Assembly: GCF_003007685.1 (NCBI RefSeq)
Contig: NZ_PXNN01000017.1
Location: 186,001-250,000, forward strand
Length of the DNA stretch: 64,000 bases
Source: Marinobacter halophilus
GTDB lineage: Bacteria; Pseudomonadota; Gammaproteobacteria; Pseudomonadales; Oleiphilaceae
Direction of reading: 5' to 3'
Part shown: one piece after another, positions 60,803-64,000 of the stretch
Layout: each line of letters starts with the position of its first letter
Position numbering within the stretch: the first letter of the stretch is position 1
The notes under the pieces: generated by a model
Told to the model about the DNA's origin: nothing
Database searches by the model: none
What the model saw: only the letters and a program-made list of their open reading frames with translations
Translations under genes and position numbers: made by a program

Positions 60803-62980
60803 TCAGTATTCAATAATTCGGCGAAACGGTGGCAGCGCATCCAGCAGCAACTGACCGTAACGACGGGCCACAATGCGGCGATCAAGAATGGTTACCCGCC
60901 CGGTATCCTGCTCGGTGCGCAACAAACGGCCCACGGCCTGCACCAACTTGATCGAGGCATCGGGCACGGTGATTTCCATAAACGGGTTGCCGCCGCGCTG
61001 GGTGACCCACTCGGCCAGACTGGCTTCGATGGGATCGTCCGGCACCGAGAACGGCAGGCGGGTGATCACCACGTGATGAAGATATTTGCCGGGCAGATCG
61101 ATGCCCTCGGCAAAGCTGGCTACGCCGAACAATACGCTGGGCTTGCCTGCGTCAACGCGGCTACAGTGCTGGCGCAACACTTCGTTTTTGGCCATGTCGT
61201 CCTGGGTCAGGATCAGCTCCGGATAATCCGGCGCCAAGGCATCCCTGACCAGCTGCATCTGGCGGCGGGAGGTGAACAGCACCAGGGTGGCCTTCTCACC
61301 GGCCCACAAGTCCGGCAAGCGTTTGATCAGCGCCTCACCAAAGCCATCATCAGTGGGCAAGGCCGGCATCGCGGGCACTTCCACCGTGGCCATTTCGGCG
61401 TAACGGAAAGAACTGGGCACCACCAGATAGCGGCTGGCCTCCGGCAGTCCGGCCCGGGAGCGCAACCGATCAAAACGCCCTAACGCCGTCAGCGTGGCAC
61501 TGGTCAGCACCGCGCCATAGGCGCGAGACCAGAGCCGGGAATACAAAAGGTTGTCGGCCAGTACCGGCGAGCTGAACAAGGCAATGTCTTCGGCATGATC
61601 CCAACGCTGACGCACGGCCCAGCGCGCCGGAGGCGGGCCTTTGCGGACCGCCGGCGCGGCTTTTTTCTCGGTATCGGCAGGGGTCGCCGCCGACGGTTCA
61701 CACCAGGCTGCCCAGAGCCGTAACTGCTCCTCTGCACGACTGTGGAAAGAACCAATTACCGGGTACCAGGCGTCTGCTGTATCGCGGTCCAGCTCGGGGT
61801 CTTTGCGTTCGTCAAAGGCACTTTGCAGTTCGTCCGCCAGCGTACCCAGGTGCCTGACCAAACCGGCGGTCACAATGCGCGTTTCCGCCGCCAGTTCCGC
61901 CAGCGCATCGGGTAACTCGCCATCCGGGTAACGCCACTGGGCGCTGCGGCGTTCCTCATTGAAGTCCCAGCCAGTGTTTTGCTCGACTTCTTCGTACACT
62001 CTGCCCAGTGCAATATCCAGATCCCGGCCAGAGGTACTGATTTTTTCGACCGCTTTTACTGCCTGGGAACCACCCGGTAACCAGGGCTGCATCTTTACCA
62101 GTGCCTGAGACAGCTGTTTCAGCCATTGACGGGTAGAATTCAATGGCACAGAAGCGGCGAAATGATTAAGTGCTTTCTCCGGTAAGTGGTGGGCTTCATC
62201 AAAGATGAACAATGCGTTTTCCGGCTCGGGCAGAATCGCCCCGCCCCCCAACGCCAGGTCGGCCAGCACCAGATCGTGATTTGCCACCACCACATCGGCC
62301 TCGTCCAGATCCTTGCGGGCATCAAAGAACGCGCAGCTGTCAAAGTAGGCGCAGTGGCGATTGGTGCACTGACGGTGATCGGTGGTGACCTGGCGCCAGA
62401 TATCATCAGGAATCTGCTCTGGCCAGTGATCACGATCACCATCCCACTCCCGGGAGCCATAGGTGGCCAGCATTTTCTCGAACGTCACCCGGCTGGCAGC
62501 TTCGTCATCCACGGGTTGATCGAGCAAGAACAGCGACATGCTTTCGTTGTCGCCGTGACCTTCGTCATGCAATTTGGATTCCAGGCGCGACATACACAGG
62601 TATCGACCGCGGCCTTTGGCCAGCGTCCAGCTGAAGTCCAACTTGCTGTGTTTGCGCAGATCGGGCAGGTCTTTGAGGACAATCTGATCCTGCAGCGCCA
62701 CGGTCGCGGTCGAAATGACCAGGGTTTTGCCTAGCGCTTTCGCTACCGGAATCGCCGCAATCAGGTAAGCCAGCGTTTTACCGGTACCGGTACCCGCTTC
62801 CACCACGCACGTGGCCGGCGGCGAGGTACGCTGACCGTCATTGTCGGTAATGTCCGCCATGTAGCGGGCAATTTCCGCAATCATCAGGCGCTGACCATAG
62901 CGGGCCCGAATGTCTTTACCCGCCAGCACATCACGATAGCCTTGCTGAATCTGCTGTTTAACCTCGTCTGTCAGCGCCAT
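60803..62980 (-). CDS. dinG: ATP-dependent DNA helicase DinG
   Basis: 5'-to-3' XPD-like helicase that unwinds R-loops and D-loops. Its 725 residues carry Walker A EAGTGTGKT at 61-69 and a DEAH box in IFDEAHHLPEKA. Iron-sulfur cysteines are in RGRYLCMSR and CTNRHCAYFDSC, whose 5- and 6-residue spacing equals E. coli DinG. The C-terminal motif VGRLLRTEQDTGRVTILDRR is complete. The length matches DinG (716) better than YoaA (636). No LexA site is visible. Its ATG shares one base with the gspB stop (TAATG). Confidence 0.93.
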   Translation of the reverse strand: MALTDEVKQQIQQGYRDVLAGKDIRARYGQRLMIAEIARYMADITDNDGQRTSPPATCVVEAGTGTGKTLAYLIAAIPVAKALGKTLVISTATVALQDQIVLKDLPDLRKHSKLDFSWTLAKGRGRYLCMSRLESKLHDEGHGDNESMSLFLLDQPVDDEAASRVTFEKMLATYGSREWDGDRDHWPEQIPDDIWRQVTTDHRQCTNRHCAYFDSCAFFDARKDLDEADVVVANHDLVLADLALGGGAILPEPENALFIFDEAHHLPEKALNHFAASVPLNSTRQWLKQLSQALVKMQPWLPGGSQAVKAVEKISTSGRDLDIALGRVYEEVEQNTGWDFNEERRSAQWRYPDGELPDALAELAAETRIVTAGLVRHLGTLADELQSAFDERKDPELDRDTADAWYPVIGSFHSRAEEQLRLWAAWCEPSAATPADTEKKAAPAVRKGPPPARWAVRQRWDHAEDIALFSSPVLADNLLYSRLWSRAYGAVLTSATLTALGRFDRLRSRAGLPEASRYLVVPSSFRYAEMATVEVPAMPALPTDDGFGEALIKRLPDLWAGEKATLVLFTSRRQMQLVRDALAPDYPELILTQDDMAKNEVLRQHCSRVDAGKPSVLFGVASFAEGIDLPGKYLHHVVITRLPFSVPDDPIEASLAEWVTQRGGNPFMEITVPDASIKLVQAVGRLLRTEQDTGRVTILDRRIVARRYGQLLLDALPPFRRIIEY

Positions 62981-63633
62981 TATCGTGGGCTCACCCAGTC
63001 ACGCACCGTTCCGACCCGGAAGCGCTGACTGCCGCGGCTCATTATCACGCCGTCGTCGGTGACGCGCTCAACGGTCAGGTCGCCGAAAGCATCACCCGGG
63101 CGAAGATAGTGATTATTGATCATGACGCGGCTGGCCGTAGGATCAGACGAGTAGATATGGCTGTTGAAGGTCAAATCGGGAACACTCTTTTGAAACGAAA
63201 GCGGTAACTCCACAAGGTGTGGCACCCTGCCCTGAGAATCGGCTGGCGTCAACAGGGTTTCCCGCACCGACTGATCCGGCACGATCACCAGAGGAGCTTC
63301 ATTGCCCGTCGCCGCCAACGGCTGATCAAACGACTCATCATCAATTGTCGGCGTCGGCTCTTCTATCACCACTACCGGCGGTGGACTGACGACCGGCTCA
63401 GACACGGCACCCGGCGCAAGCTCTGGCACCGGGGGTTCACTGAATGACACAGGCCAGAACAAATAGGCCATCACACCGGCGTTCACCAACAAAGCGATAA
63501 CCAGCCATACCACTGGCAACACCGGCTTTTTCTTGGGGCGCCAAACCATCTGAACCTGTTGGCCGAGATCTGGCGCCTTTCCCTGCCGGCGCTCAGTTTC
63601 TGATCTTCTCAAAGCATCAAGAATATAGGACAT
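62980..63633 (-). CDS. gspB: General secretion pathway protein B (GspB/ExeB-like)
   Basis: A 217-residue inner-membrane protein. It begins MSYILDALRRSETERRQG, the hallmark of GspB. One helix, VWLVIALLVNAGVMAYLFW, lies near 40-60. A Pro/Glu-rich periplasmic linker follows, and the C-terminal GspB domain (VPHLVELPLSFQKSVPDL through VMINNHYLRPGDAFGD). With GspA/ExeA it helps insert the type II secretion secretin through peptidoglycan. It lies three bases after gspA. Confidence 0.9.
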   Translation of the reverse strand: MSYILDALRRSETERRQGKAPDLGQQVQMVWRPKKKPVLPVVWLVIALLVNAGVMAYLFWPVSFSEPPVPELAPGAVSEPVVSPPPVVVIEEPTPTIDDESFDQPLAATGNEAPLVIVPDQSVRETLLTPADSQGRVPHLVELPLSFQKSVPDLTFNSHIYSSDPTASRVMINNHYLRPGDAFGDLTVERVTDDGVIMSRGSQRFRVGTVRDWVSPR

Positions 63634-63636
63634 AAC

Positions 63637-64000
63637 TTACCCGTTACTGGCCTCGCGGGCCGCTACCAGCCGGGGAACATCGGTACCCAGGTCGTTATTG
63701 ATCTGAATGATGGTCATGGGCCCGGCAATGCCATCGACGGTCAGGCCGCGGACTTCCTGATACCAGCGCACCTGCTCTGTAGTCGTCAGCCGCTTTACCC
63801 GGGCACTCTCTGCCGCGGATTCCGCCATCCGGTCAGCCAGCTGCATCATGCGTGCATCCATCCATAGCTGCTCGCCAGAGGACCCGGCAAAAAAACCATC
63901 GCCCGTTGTGTATTCGGGAGTGCGCCAGAGTACCCGAAACTCACCGAACCAATACGGCTCTAACTGTCCGAACGGCATTTCGCGGGTTTCTCCGGACAAC
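63637..64000 (-). CDS. gspA: GspA/ExeA-type ATPase, C-terminal part only
   Basis: The gene runs off the window end; only the last 121 codons are visible and the true start lies beyond 64000. The visible part ends in a peptidoglycan-binding_1 module (VRWYQEVRGLTVDGIAGPMT) typical of the periplasmic end of ExeA/GspA. The AAA ATPase and membrane helix expected upstream cannot be seen. The assignment depends on this domain and on gspB three bases downstream. Confidence 0.75.
   Translation of the reverse strand, partial: LSGETREMPFGQLEPYWFGEFRVLWRTPEYTTGDGFFAGSSGEQLWMDARMMQLADRMAESAAESARVKRLTTTEQVRWYQEVRGLTVDGIAGPMTIIQINNDLGTDVPRLVAAREASNG

Overview
The window is a 64 kb piece of a gammaproteobacterial chromosome with a base composition richer in G+C than A+T and very tight gene packing. 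Gene order and protein sequences point to a marine, Marinobacter-like organism of the Pseudomonas side of the class. The truA/trpF/accD/folC/purF/metZ block, the ftsK-lolA-rarA-serS block, the prmB-aroC-MFS block and holB-pilZ all follow arrangements known from Pseudomonas. The DUF6160 protein and the exe-type secretion genes fit Marinobacter. The genus is an inference; there is no rRNA or tRNA gene to test it. I see no insertion sequence, prophage, CRISPR array or RNA gene. Most of the window is core metabolism and cell-envelope biology, not a genomic island.

Layout. 1-3913: rnhA (cut by the window start) and a methyltransferase on the minus strand, divergent from gloB and mltD. 3926-10370: the yejABEF peptide ABC importer and fabI on the plus strand. 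10427-12676: a two-gene minus operon of a DUF1631 protein and a PilZ-domain protein, divergent from a DAHP synthase gene (aroF-like). 14005-23630: minus-strand cobA-serS, rarA-lolA-ftsK, metZ and purF. 23665-30853: cvpA, dedD, folC, accD, trpA, trpB, trpF and truA. 30941-38700: fimV, asd and leuB-leuD-leuC, the last divergent from a LysR regulator. 39959-50931: a long minus-strand run (DUF58, tgpA, holB, pilZ, alpha/beta hydrolase, DUF4892 protein, patatin, prmB, aroC, MFS transporter). 51163-53437: a small accessory-looking patch of three exported proteins (two unknown, one DUF6160/FilA-like). 53610-57611: pabB, thrH, cysH and cysB. 57826-64000: an orphan MalT-type LuxR regulator, dinG, gspB and the 3' end of gspA/exeA.

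Functional themes. Aromatic and tryptophan supply (DAHP synthase, aroC, trpF-trpB-trpA, pabB), leucine synthesis (leuC-leuD-leuB), sulfur assimilation (cysH, cysB, cobA, metZ), lipoprotein and peptidoglycan maintenance (lolA, mltD, ftsK, dedD), and type IV pilus or surface functions (fimV, pilZ, the DUF6160 protein, gspAB). Intergenic regions carry several clear terminators.

The least ordinary observations are: (1) the MFS gene after aroC has no canonical start codon in front of its first membrane helix, and its frame is separated from aroC only by the aroC TGA; (2) a perfect 24-bp inverted repeat with two CATGGATG mini-hairpins in its loop lies between leuC and its divergent LysR regulator; (3) the exported-protein patch at 51-53 kb; (4) an 18-bp tandem repeat inside fimV. 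I did not find a convincing, wholly undescribed multi-gene system.
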